From Streptomyces mobaraensis NBRC 13819 = DSM 40847 (GTDB taxonomy: Bacteria; Actinomycetota; Actinomycetes; Streptomycetales; Streptomycetaceae), in contig NZ_CP072827.1 of assembly GCF_017916255.1 (NCBI RefSeq), positions 2,294,001-2,358,000 on the forward strand: a stretch of 64,000 nt of DNA, in the 5' to 3' direction. The notes beneath the pieces are model-generated. The model searched no databases. It saw only the letters and a list, made by a program, of their open reading frames with translations, and had not been told where the DNA came from. Below are positions 46,476 through 54,230 of this stretch, in pieces (the stretch's first letter is position 1; the number at the start of each line of letters is the position of its first letter). Both the position numbers and the translations under genes were made by a program.

Positions 46476-47306
46476 GTGTCCAGCCTCAAACGGTCGCGCC
46501 GCCGTACCGCCCGCACCGCCGCCGTCGGCGCTCTCGCCGCCGCGGCCTGCGCCACCGTCATGACCGGTGGCGCCGGAGCCATCGTCAACGGGTCCGACGC
46601 CACGGAGCGTTACCCGTTCATGGCGGTCATTCCGATATCGGCCCCGGAGGCCGGCCTGACCGACGGGAACTGCGGGGCGTCGCTCATCGACCGGCAGTGG
46701 GTGCTGACGGCGGCCCACTGCGTACGGGGCGAGGGCATCGAGCCGGCCGGCACCGTGCGCATCGGCAGCGGCCACCGCAAGTCCGGCGGCACCGTCCGCA
46801 GGATCGACCGGACCTTCGTCCACCCCGGCTACGCGAACGGCGACGACAAGGCCGCCAACAGGAACGACATCGCGCTGATCCGCCTGGACCGCCCGGTCAC
46901 CGAACGGCCCATCGAGATCGCCGGGCAGCCGGGGCCGCCCGGCACACCGACCCGGCTCCTGGGCTTCGGCACCACCGTCGAGGGCGAGTACGCGTTCCCG
47001 GACCGGTTGCAGCAACTGGACGCCCGCCGGGGCGCCGCATCCGAATGCGCACCCGGCTACGCGGACCGGACCCGCCTCTGCACCATCAGCACCGTCCCCC
47101 GGGCCATGGCCTGCCACGGCGACTCCGGCGGACCGCAGATCCGCCGGGACCGGCACGGCCGCTGGCAACTGATCGGCGTCACCTCGTGCCCCGGCACCCC
47201 GAACGTCCCCTGCACCCAGGGCCCCGGCCTCTACACCAGCGCCCCCGCCTACACCCACTGGATCGCCCACACCATGAGAACCAACAGCCCGGACTCGCCC
47301 TCCTGA
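46476..47306 (+). CDS. Secreted trypsin-like serine protease (S1)
   Basis: The GTG at 46476 is five bases after GGGAAG; 276 residues. A basic N-terminus and signal peptide ([30 protein letters not shown]) are followed directly by [14 protein letters not shown], so the mature enzyme may start there as in trypsins. The triad is His81 (LTAAHC), Asp132 (NDIALI) and Ser218 (GDSGGP). Cys residues are placed for disulfides (NCGASL with AHC; LCTIS with MACHGD). It is an extracellular endopeptidase. The tRNA-Val and a terminator follow in the opposite direction. Confidence 0.92.
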   Translation: MSSLKRSRRRTARTAAVGALAAAACATVMTGGAGAIVNGSDATERYPFMAVIPISAPEAGLTDGNCGASLIDRQWVLTAAHCVRGEGIEPAGTVRIGSGHRKSGGTVRRIDRTFVHPGYANGDDKAANRNDIALIRLDRPVTERPIEIAGQPGPPGTPTRLLGFGTTVEGEYAFPDRLQQLDARRGAASECAPGYADRTRLCTISTVPRAMACHGDSGGPQIRRDRHGRWQLIGVTSCPGTPNVPCTQGPGLYTSAPAYTHWIAHTMRTNSPDSPS

Positions 47307-47355
47307 GGACGCCCGAGGACGGGGAAGCCCGGTACACAAGCGGCAGGAAACGACA

Positions 47356-47391
47356 AAGGCCCAGAGCGGAGACTGCTCCGACCTGGGCCTT
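47356..47391 (-). terminator. Rho-independent terminator of the tRNA gene (bidirectional)
   Basis: AAGGCCCAG (47356-47364) and CTGGGCCTT (47383-47391) form the outer stem, with an inner CGGAG/CTCCG stem. On the minus strand a T-rich TTTGTCGTTTCC follows. It is 26 bases after the tRNA 3' end and also 49 bases after the protease stop. Confidence 0.85.
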
Positions 47392-47417
47392 CATGCCGTT
47401 GACGCTGACAGCGCCGG

Positions 47418-47489
47418 TGGGCACAGACGGATTTGAACCGCCGACATCCGCTTTGTAAGAGCGGCGCTCTACCGCTGAGCTATGCGCCC
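47418..47489 (-). tRNA. tRNA-Val(TAC)
   Basis: The minus strand folds as a complete cloverleaf: acceptor GGGCGCA/TGTGCCC, D arm GCTC...GAGC, anticodon stem CCGCT/AGCGG with loop CTTACAA, anticodon TAC, and T arm with GGTTCAAAT. The discriminator is A; CCA is not encoded. It is flanked by a Rho-independent terminator. Confidence 0.97.
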
Positions 47490-47732
47490 GCAATGAAAGG
47501 ACAGCCTACATGTCCCCGGTGGCCGCCCCGCAAACCCGTACGGCCGGGGGCCCGGGCCCGGGGGTTATCCCCACCCCCGGTCCGGCGGAGCGCGGGATGC
47601 CGGGTGGTGGGTGGGGGGCCGTAGCGTGGCGGGGCCGGGGTGGGGTCCAGGGGGGCCGGCCGGGCGCGTGGCGTGCATCGTGCGGCGCGCGGGGTTGCCG
47701 GCACTCAGGTCACGCAGGACACGGAGATCACT

Positions 47733-48515
47733 ATGGTTCGACTCGCCCGTTCCACCCGGCTCGCCCGCCTCGCTCTGCTCACCGGCGGGGTGGTGGTCGC
47801 CGGGATGACGGTCGCCGGGTGCGGGTCGGTGGACCTGTCGGAGGTGGAGCCGGAGCGGCAGACGTTCGCGATCACCGGGCGGACGCTGACCGTCGACACG
47901 GACAACTCGGAGATCGAACTGGTGCCGGGGGACGGGCGGGACGTCAAGGTGACCCGCTGGTTCGACGGGTGGTCGGTGGGCGGGTCCGTGAAGACGACCT
48001 GGGCGATGGAGAAGGGCGACGTCCTCAAGCTGCGGCAGAACTGCGACGGGATCAGCGTCCACTGCGAGGGGAAGCACCGCGTCGAGGTCCCGCGCGGGGT
48101 GCGGGTGATCGTCAAGGACGAGAACGGCGGGGTCACCTCCCGGGGGATCAAGGGAGACCTGCGGCTCGAGTCGAAGAACGGCGACATCGACGTCCACGGC
48201 GCCGACGGGCGGCTCGATCTGAGCTCCGACAACGGCGACCTCCGCGCGGAGGACGGCATAGCCTCCCGCCTCGTCTCCGCCCGCTCCAAGAACGGGGACA
48301 TCGCCGTCCGGCCGGCCCGCGTCCCCGAGCGGGTGAGCGGTGAGAGCACGAACGGCGACGTCACGGTGCGGGTGCCCGCCGGTTCGTACCGCGTCGACGC
48401 GAGCAGCCGCTTCGGCCGTGCGCGCGTCGGCGTCCCCCGCGACGGGGCGAGCCCGCACGTCGTCGCCGCGCACAGCAGGAGCGGCGACGTCACCGTGCGG
48501 ACGGCGGAGAAGTGA
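47733..48515 (+). CDS. DUF4097-type lipoprotein
   Basis: From ATG 47733, 260 residues. A lipobox GMTVAGC gives a lipid-anchored Cys at about 29. The rest is a right-handed beta-helix-like DUF4097 domain with repeated units ending in NGD: SKNGDIDVHG, SSDNGDLRAEDG, SKNGDIAVRP, STNGDVTVRVP and SRSGDVTVRT. Such proteins are surface-exposed adhesin-like scaffolds of unknown role. A promoter-type ATCACT is nearby but not sure. The following coiled-coil gene is 175 bp downstream. Confidence 0.88.
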   Translation: MVRLARSTRLARLALLTGGVVVAGMTVAGCGSVDLSEVEPERQTFAITGRTLTVDTDNSEIELVPGDGRDVKVTRWFDGWSVGGSVKTTWAMEKGDVLKLRQNCDGISVHCEGKHRVEVPRGVRVIVKDENGGVTSRGIKGDLRLESKNGDIDVHGADGRLDLSSDNGDLRAEDGIASRLVSARSKNGDIAVRPARVPERVSGESTNGDVTVRVPAGSYRVDASSRFGRARVGVPRDGASPHVVAAHSRSGDVTVRTAEK

Positions 48516-48690
48516 GCGGAGGCATGAGCGGAGGCATGAGCGGAGGCAAGCGAACGGAGGTCGGCGGGCGGAGGAGCGAGCCCGTGCGGTGGCGCCCGAC
48601 CTGAGCGGCCACCGTCCTGTGTGATCGTCCCCGGCGGGTGGGACAATGGCCTCCGGGCCTGGGGCGATCAACGGGAGAGGCAGAGGGCAC

Positions 48691-50187
48691 GTGACGGCTA
48701 CCTTCGCGCAGTCCGTACGACCGGCCGGTCGGCTTGCCATACCCGAGGGTTCGGAGGGGCCCGCGGGGTCCGGGCCGGCACCCGCCGACGCCATCACGGC
48801 CACCCCCACGGCCGCCCCCGACGCCCCCGCCACCCGCGTCCGCTCCGCGCTGCGCGACGCCGCCGCCCTCGTCCTCCTCCCGTTGCCCCTGCTCGCCGCC
48901 GCCGTCACCGTCACCGCCGCTGCGGCCCCGGCCGCGTTCGCCGGCGGCGGGACGCGGCGCTGGGGCTGGGGCCGGGGCGACGCGCAGCGGGCCGAGGCGC
49001 AGGCCGCGAAGGACGCCGCGGCCACGGCGTTCTACGAGCTGGACACGGCCCAGCGGGACCTGCGGATCTCCCTGGAGACGATCGCCGCGGTGGACTCCTC
49101 GCCCGCCGGCCGGCGCGCCGCCCAGGAGTTCGCGGCGCTGGGCGCCCGCATCGACGAGGTGTCGGGCGCGTACATCACCGCCGTCGACGCCCACGACCTG
49201 GACCGCGAGGACCTCGACTCCTCCGCCGCCGCCCGGGCCCGTACCGACCTGAACCGGGCGAAGGACGAGCTCGTCCGCGTCAAGGCGGACCTGGACCGGT
49301 TCGCGCAGGGGCTCGGGCCGCTGCTGGCCGCCGCCGAGGCGGAGCTGGCCCGGCTGGCGCCCGCCGTCGAACGGGCCCGGCAGGCGCTGCTCGCGGCGAC
49401 CGAGGCCCTGGACGCGACCCGGGCCGCCGGGCTGCGGGCCGACGACCTGGCCGCCCGGCTCGCCGCGCTCTCCCCGGAGCTGACCAAGCTCAACCAGGGC
49501 GCCGGGCAGCACGGCGTGGCGGAGACCATCGGCCGCGCGGAACGGGTCCTGCGCGAGGCGGACGCGATCCGCGAGGCCGCCGCGCAACTGCCGCAGCGCG
49601 CCGCCGAGATCGACAAGCGGCTGGTGTCGCTGCGCACCCGCGCCCAGGCGATCGCCACTCGCGCCACACAGGTGGCACCGGTCCTCAGCGAGCTGCGCCG
49701 GCGCTACAGCGCCGCCTGCTGGCAGGACCTCCAGCAGGTGCCCGAGGAGGCCCGGCAGGCCGTGGCGCGGGCGGAGGCCAAGCTCGCCGAGGCGCGCACG
49801 GCCCGCGACGAGCAGCGGTGGCCGGACGCCACCGCCCTGCTGTCGACCGTCCGCGCGCTCCTGACGACGACCGACGCGTCCGTCTCGGCCGCCGGTGACC
49901 GGCTCCGCCGCCTGGACGAGGTCTCCGCCGACCGCCAACAGGAGGTCGAGCGCACCCGGTTCGCCATCCGCGACGCCCAGCGCCTCGCCATGGCCGGCCG
50001 CAGCACCCCGGACCCCCGCCACGCGGCGCCCCTGGACGAGGCCGTGGCCCGCCTGGACCGCGCGGTGGCCGGCCTGGAGGGCCGCCACCCCGACTGGTGG
50101 CGCTTCCTGACGGAGACGGAGGCCGTACGGCAGTCGGTCGCGGCCGTGGTCCAGACGATCCGCGAGGAACGCGGCGCGGGCCGCTGA
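48691..50187 (+). CDS. Membrane-anchored coiled-coil protein
   Basis: The GTG at 48691 follows GAGAGGCAGAGGG; 498 residues. After a Pro/Thr N-terminus one hydrophobic span (about 67-90, LVLLPLPLLAAAVTVTAAAAPAAFA) is followed by ~370 residues of helix with Ala/Glu/Arg/Leu heptads, such as LNRAKDELVRVKADLDRFAQGL and AEAKLAEARTARDEQRW. The end has DWWRFLTETEAVRQSV. I know this only as a conserved Streptomyces membrane protein. It may be a structural or scaffold protein at the membrane. Its gene is followed by the large tandem repeat and the IS110 element. Confidence 0.75.
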   Translation: MTATFAQSVRPAGRLAIPEGSEGPAGSGPAPADAITATPTAAPDAPATRVRSALRDAAALVLLPLPLLAAAVTVTAAAAPAAFAGGGTRRWGWGRGDAQRAEAQAAKDAAATAFYELDTAQRDLRISLETIAAVDSSPAGRRAAQEFAALGARIDEVSGAYITAVDAHDLDREDLDSSAAARARTDLNRAKDELVRVKADLDRFAQGLGPLLAAAEAELARLAPAVERARQALLAATEALDATRAAGLRADDLAARLAALSPELTKLNQGAGQHGVAETIGRAERVLREADAIREAAAQLPQRAAEIDKRLVSLRTRAQAIATRATQVAPVLSELRRRYSAACWQDLQQVPEEARQAVARAEAKLAEARTARDEQRWPDATALLSTVRALLTTTDASVSAAGDRLRRLDEVSADRQQEVERTRFAIRDAQRLAMAGRSTPDPRHAAPLDEAVARLDRAVAGLEGRHPDWWRFLTETEAVRQSVAAVVQTIREERGAGR

Positions 50188-50204
50188 CCGACGGCGCGGG
50201 ACGG

Positions 50205-50545
50205 AGCGCGGGCCGCTGCCCCAGCGGTGCGGGACGGACGTCGGCACGGGACGGCCGTCGGCGCCTTGGGTGTGCAGCGGCGCGGGACGAACGGCAGCGC
50301 GGAACGGACGGCGGCGCCAGGGCGTGCAGCGGCGCGGGACGTGCGGCAACACGGGACGTGGGGCGGCGCAGGCCCGACAGCAACGCGGGACGTGCAGCGG
50401 CGCGGAACGGACGGCAGCGCGGAACGGACGGCGGCGCCAGGACGTGCAGCGGCGCGGGACGTGCGGCAACGCAGGCCGGACAGCAACGCGGGACGTGCGG
50501 CGGCGCAGCCCCGACAGCAACCCGGGACGTGCGAACGGCCACACG
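50205..50545 (+). repeat. ~123-bp tandem duplication with internal short repeats
   Basis: The block at about 50272-50394 (GCAGCGGCGCGGGACG to the GCGGGACGTG at its end) recurs at 50395-50517 with few changes; a partial copy follows. Inside each copy the unit GCGCGGGACGTGCGGCAAC or GCGCGGAACGGACGG recurs every 15-20 bases. No gene is supported, although all frames are open over long stretches. Confidence 0.8.
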
Positions 50546-50639
50546 GACCGCTGGCCGGCGGCGCTCGAAGCCGCGGCCGATCCGGAGGCCCGGCGGCCCG
50601 GCGGCCCGCCCCGTTATGTTCTCCCTGGTCCTGCAAGAG

Positions 50640-50870
50640 GGCCGCTGGCCTCCGGGCCCGGCATGACTGTTGCCCCCTGTCGAAGTCGATGACCTGGGGG
50701 GTGGTGTCACCGGGCCCGAGGGGTGCCGTCGGAGACGCTGATGAGAGGCCCGACCACCGCCTGATCAGGCGCAATGCCCGATCGTTCGCGGGCGGCAGGT
50801 CTGCATAACGTGGATGCGCGAGAACGGCCCCGACGCACAGGCCGGCACCGCAACGACGAGTGGGGGCACG
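50640..50870 (+). ncRNA. Candidate bridge RNA region of the IS110 element
   Basis: IS110-family enzymes use a structured RNA encoded in the non-coding leader next to the transposase. Here the leader is ~230 bp and folds: CCTCCGGGCCCGG (50649-50661) with CCGGGCCCGAGG (50710-50721) encloses a stem with TGAC/GTCA and CCCCC/GGGGG separated by unpaired bases, the internal-loop form expected for a guide loop. A second structured part is GGGCGGCAGG and its surroundings at 50790-50800. Guide bases could not be assigned. Confidence 0.4.
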
Positions 50871-52073
50871 GTGATCGACACCGAAGACGTGGGCGTCTTC
50901 CTCGGCCTGGACGTCGGCAAGAGCGCCCATCACGGCCACGGGCTCACCCCGGCCGGCAAGAAAGTCTTCGACAAACAACTGCCCAACAACGAACCCAGAC
51001 TGCGGGCCGTCTTCGACAAGCTCGCCGCGAAGTTCGGCACCGTCCTGGTGATCGTGGACCAGCCCGCCTCCATCGGAGCCCTTCCTCTGACAGTCGCCCG
51101 CGACACCGGCTGCAAGGTCGCCTACCTGCCCGGACTCGCGATGCGGCGGATCGCCGACCTCTACCCGGGCGAGGCGAAGACCGACGCGAAGGACGCCGCG
51201 GTGATCGCGGACGCCGCCCGCACGATGGCGCACACCCTGCGCTCGCTGGAGCTGACGGATGAGGTCACCGCCGAGCTCACCGTGCTGGTGGGTTTCGACC
51301 AGGATCTCGCCGCCGAGGCCACGCGCACCTCCAACCGGATCCGCGGCCTGCTCACCCAGTTCCACCCGTCCCTGGAACGAGTCCTCGGGCCCCGGCTCGA
51401 CCACCAGGCCGTCACCTGGCTGCTCGAACGCTACGGCTCCCCGCAGGCCCTGCGGAAAGCCGGACGCCGCAGGCTCGTCGAGCTGGTGCGACCCAAGGCC
51501 CCGCGCATGGCCGAGCGGCTGATCAACGAGGTCTTCGACGCACTCGACGAACAAACCGTCGTCGTTCCCGGGACCGGCACCCTCGACGTCGTGCTCCCGT
51601 CCCTGGCCCGCTCCCTGGCCGCCGTCCACGAACAGCGCCGGGCGTTGGAAGCCCAGATCAGCACCCTGCTGGAGGCCCACCCTCTTTCAAAGGTCCTGAC
51701 CTCGATGCCGGGGATCGCGGTCAGGACCGCCGCCACCTTGCTGGTCACCGTCGGCGACGGCACCAGCTTCCCCACCGCCGCCCACCTCGCCTCCTACGCC
51801 GGCCTCGCCCCCGCCACGAAGCAGTCGGGCACCTCGATCCACGGCGAACACGCGCCCAGAGGCGGCAACCGCCAGCTCAAACGCGCGATGTTCTTATCCG
51901 CCTTCGCCGCCCTGCACGACCACTCCTCCCGCACCTACTACGACAAGTGCCGGGCCAGAGGGAAGACCCACACACAGGCCCTTCTCCGCCTCGCTCGGCA
52001 CCGCATCAGCGTGCTCTTCGCGATGCTCCGCGACGGCACCTTCTACGAACCCCGAACCCCCCGCCTCGCTTGA
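50871..52073 (+). CDS. IS110-family transposase (DEDD)
   Basis: From the GTG at 50871 (GGGGGCACG before it; an ATG at 50814 is an alternative) the protein is 400 residues, the usual length. The N-terminal RuvC-like DEDD domain has VFLGLDVGKSAHH and PGEAKTDAKDAAVIADAAR; a coiled-coil middle follows; the C-terminal Transposase_20 domain has SMPGIAVRTAATLLVTVGDG, LASYAGLAPATKQSGTSIHGE (the catalytic Ser is expected here) and RGGNRQLKRAMFLSAFAAL. It catalyses RNA-guided recombination in its family. One TTA codon (about 51896) occurs, so translation may need the bldA tRNA. The gene looks intact. Confidence 0.93.
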   Translation: MIDTEDVGVFLGLDVGKSAHHGHGLTPAGKKVFDKQLPNNEPRLRAVFDKLAAKFGTVLVIVDQPASIGALPLTVARDTGCKVAYLPGLAMRRIADLYPGEAKTDAKDAAVIADAARTMAHTLRSLELTDEVTAELTVLVGFDQDLAAEATRTSNRIRGLLTQFHPSLERVLGPRLDHQAVTWLLERYGSPQALRKAGRRRLVELVRPKAPRMAERLINEVFDALDEQTVVVPGTGTLDVVLPSLARSLAAVHEQRRALEAQISTLLEAHPLSKVLTSMPGIAVRTAATLLVTVGDGTSFPTAAHLASYAGLAPATKQSGTSIHGEHAPRGGNRQLKRAMFLSAFAALHDHSSRTYYDKCRARGKTHTQALLRLARHRISVLFAMLRDGTFYEPRTPRLA

Positions 52074-52188
52074 CGAAAGACATAGAGGCACCCCCCGGAC
52101 GCCCTCCGGTCGGGGACCTCCCCTCGTCGTGAGGCCCGACGGCCATGAAGCCGTCCGCCTACGAAGCCCTCTGGTTATGCTGCCTGAC

Positions 52189-52422
52189 ATGCCTCGCTAC
52201 GAATACCGCTGCAAAGCCTGTGGTGCCACCTTCGAGCTGCGCCGGCCCATGGCGCAGTCGTCCGCGCCGGCCATGTGCCCTCAAGGGCACGTGGACAGCG
52301 TGAAGTTGCTCTCCACCGTCGCGGTGACCGGTGCGGCGTCCGCCGGGGCGTCGTCCGGGCCCTCCCGTGAAAGCGGGGGCGGAGGAGGCGGCGGGTGCTG
52401 CGGGGGCGGCTGCTGCGGCTGA
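52189..52422 (+). CDS. FmdB-type zinc ribbon protein
   Basis: 77 residues from ATG 52189. MPRYEYRCKACGATFELRRP is the diagnostic FmdB/CxxC_CxxC_SSSS start, with a first CxxC knuckle; the second site is MCPQGHVDS (Cys and His). The protein ends in a Gly-rich tail with CCGGGCCG. These small regulatory zinc ribbons are common in actinobacteria and of unclear target. The inserted IS110 element lies just upstream and may have moved its promoter away. Confidence 0.9.
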   Translation: MPRYEYRCKACGATFELRRPMAQSSAPAMCPQGHVDSVKLLSTVAVTGAASAGASSGPSRESGGGGGGGCCGGGCCG

Positions 52423-52518
52423 CCGTCGGGACACCACGGCAGACCGGAGCGCGACCGCGGCCGTACGCGGCAGGACGCGCGGGCCGACGCGGCCCGCGCA
52501 CCCGCGCACCCGCCCGCG

Positions 52519-53184
52519 TCAGTCGTTCCTCTTCCGCGCCAGCGTCAGACCGTCCGCCACCGTGAGCATGACCGCCTCCATCCGCCGGTCCGCCGCCACA
52601 TGGTCGTTGAACGCCTTGACGCCCTCGCCCGCCGGCGACGCCCCGGGGTCGACGACCTCGCCGTGGAAGAAGACGTTGTCGGCCACGATCAGGCCGCCGG
52701 GACGCAGCCGGGGGACGACCTCCTCCCAGTAGTCGACGTAGTGCTCCTTGTCCGCGTCGAGGAAGACGAGGTCGAGGTGCGGCTCGGCGGGGAGGGCGCG
52801 GACGGACTCCAGGCCGTCGCCCAGGCGCAGTTCGACGCGGTCGGCGACGCCGGCCTTGGCCCATGCCTCGCGGGCGTGGGCCGTCCACTCCTCCGAGATG
52901 TCGAGGGCGATCAGTCTGCCGCCGGGGGGCAGCGCCTGGGCCATGGAGAGCGCGGACAGGCCGGTGAAGGTGCCGATCTCCAGGATGTCGCGGGCGCCGG
53001 TCAGGCGGACCAGGAAGGCGAGCAGCGGAGCCTGCTCCTCCGCGACCTGGAGGTGGGCGCTCTCGGGCAGCAGCGAGCGGGTGGTCTCGACCAGGGCGCG
53101 CTGTACGGGGTCGAGCGGCGGATTGTGGTCGATCATGTACTCGTAGAGCTCGGAAGTGAGCGGACTGCTCTTGGACTCGGTCAC
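52519..53184 (-). CDS. SAM-dependent O-methyltransferase (catechol OMT-like)
   Basis: The GTG at 53184 follows GAGGAG; 221 residues. The class I fold of the family-3 O-methyltransferases is clear: ILEIGTFTGLSALSMAQALPPGGRLIALDISEEW (motif I, about 65-98), LDLVFLDADKEHYVDYWEEVVPRLRPGGLIVADNVFFHGEVVD (metal ligands Asp, Asp-Asn), and the C-terminal FNDHVAADRRMEAVMLTVADGLTLARK. It methylates a catechol or hydroxycinnamoyl-type hydroxyl in a Mg2+-dependent manner; the substrate is unknown. Confidence 0.92.
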   Translation of the reverse strand: MTESKSSPLTSELYEYMIDHNPPLDPVQRALVETTRSLLPESAHLQVAEEQAPLLAFLVRLTGARDILEIGTFTGLSALSMAQALPPGGRLIALDISEEWTAHAREAWAKAGVADRVELRLGDGLESVRALPAEPHLDLVFLDADKEHYVDYWEEVVPRLRPGGLIVADNVFFHGEVVDPGASPAGEGVKAFNDHVAADRRMEAVMLTVADGLTLARKRND

Positions 53185-53393
53185 GCGAGGCTCCTCGGTT
53201 CGCTGACGCCGCACGGCGACGCGGCGCCCCGGCGGTCACCGGGCCACTGAACCGTCGACGGCACAGAGGGAAGGGCATCGACGCCGCGGGACTCCCGCGC
53301 CCGTTGATGCCTCAACGAACGTTAGTTGTCAGCGGGTTTCGGGAAACAGCCGCTTATCAGACATTCCGTCCCCGCTCCGCAAGCGATCGGTCC

Positions 53394-54230
53394 TCACACC
53401 CCCACCGCCTCCGCGAACGCCCGCGCGATCTCCTCCCCCGCCGCGACACCGGCCGTCTCGAGACCGGTGACGTGCGGCGCCCCCCACCCCGTCTCGGCCA
53501 GCTCGCCATGGCCCGGGCGCCAGCCGCGGTCGGCGGCCAGCAGCAGGTCGGCGTCGAGCAGGGAGTCGCCGGCCGACAGGACGCACGTGGCGCCGGTGCG
53601 GCGCGCGACCTCGGCGACCGCCGCGCTCTTGGTGACGGGCCGCGGGACGGCGTAGATCTTGCGGCCCTGGAGCGAGACGTTCCAGCCGCGCTCGCCGGCC
53701 CACTCGGTGAGTTCCTTGACCCATGCGACGGGCAGCCGCTCCCGGTCGACGACCATGTAGGCGAACAGGTCCTCGGCGGTCCGCTCGCGCAGCAGCCACG
53801 CCGGGTCGGCCGTCGCCACCAGGCGCGCCCGCACCTCGTCGAGCGTCGCGCACTCGGCGGCGACGGCCCGCCGCACCCGCTCCCGCCAGCCGGTGTCCGG
53901 CTCGCCGTCGACGAGGATCTCGCCGCCGTTGGCGCAGACCGCGAACCGGGGTACGGGCCCGGGCAGCCGGATCCGGCCGTACTGCGCCCGCGTCCGCGTG
54001 GTGGCGGGCACGAACGCGCCGGTCCGGGCGAGGCCGTCGAGCAGCGCCGCGGCCGCCTCCGTCACATAGGACAGCGGCTTCCCCTCGTACACCTCCACGC
54101 ACAGCAGCCGCGGCGCCCGCGCGTCGTCCGCGCCGAGGCGGAGGGCGGCGGCGGAGTAGATGAGCGTGCGGTCGAGGTCGCTGGCGACGAGCGTGTCCAC
54201 CGAGGGGAGATTCACAGGGTTCACCTTCAC
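53394..54230 (-). CDS. HAD-family hydrolase of the Ter biosynthetic operon
   Basis: The GTG at 54230 overlaps the stop of the fused PRTase gene (GTGA). 278 residues with HAD motif I VASDLDRTLIYSAAAL (Asp-x-Asp), a cap region, and motif III/IV GRKIYAVPRPVTKSAAVAEVARR and SAGDSLLDADLLLAADRGWRPGHGEL. This Cof/MPGP-like type hydrolyses a small phosphoester. In Ter-associated operons such HAD enzymes are predicted to act in making a nucleoside-like metabolite with PRTase and CitE-like proteins; the order here, lyase-PRTase/StiP-HAD, fits. Confidence 0.85.
   Translation of the reverse strand: MKVNPVNLPSVDTLVASDLDRTLIYSAAALRLGADDARAPRLLCVEVYEGKPLSYVTEAAAALLDGLARTGAFVPATTRTRAQYGRIRLPGPVPRFAVCANGGEILVDGEPDTGWRERVRRAVAAECATLDEVRARLVATADPAWLLRERTAEDLFAYMVVDRERLPVAWVKELTEWAGERGWNVSLQGRKIYAVPRPVTKSAAVAEVARRTGATCVLSAGDSLLDADLLLAADRGWRPGHGELAETGWGAPHVTGLETAGVAAGEEIARAFAEAVGV

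Larger units (their letters stand above)
50640..52130 (+). mobile_element. IS110-family insertion element
   Basis: The element comprises a non-coding left leader (from about 50640), the DEDD transposase gene and a short right end (to about 52130, where CATGAAGCCGTC-like host sequence starts). Exact ends cannot be set: IS110 elements leave no long inverted repeats or target duplications. It sits between the repeat block and the FmdB-type gene, separating genes that are normally close. Confidence 0.75.

Noticed and set aside
50225..50810. Open frames over the 123-bp tandem repeat considered as repeat proteins
   Set aside because: Several frames are open at once, unit lengths are irregular, and no ribosome site or family signal is present.
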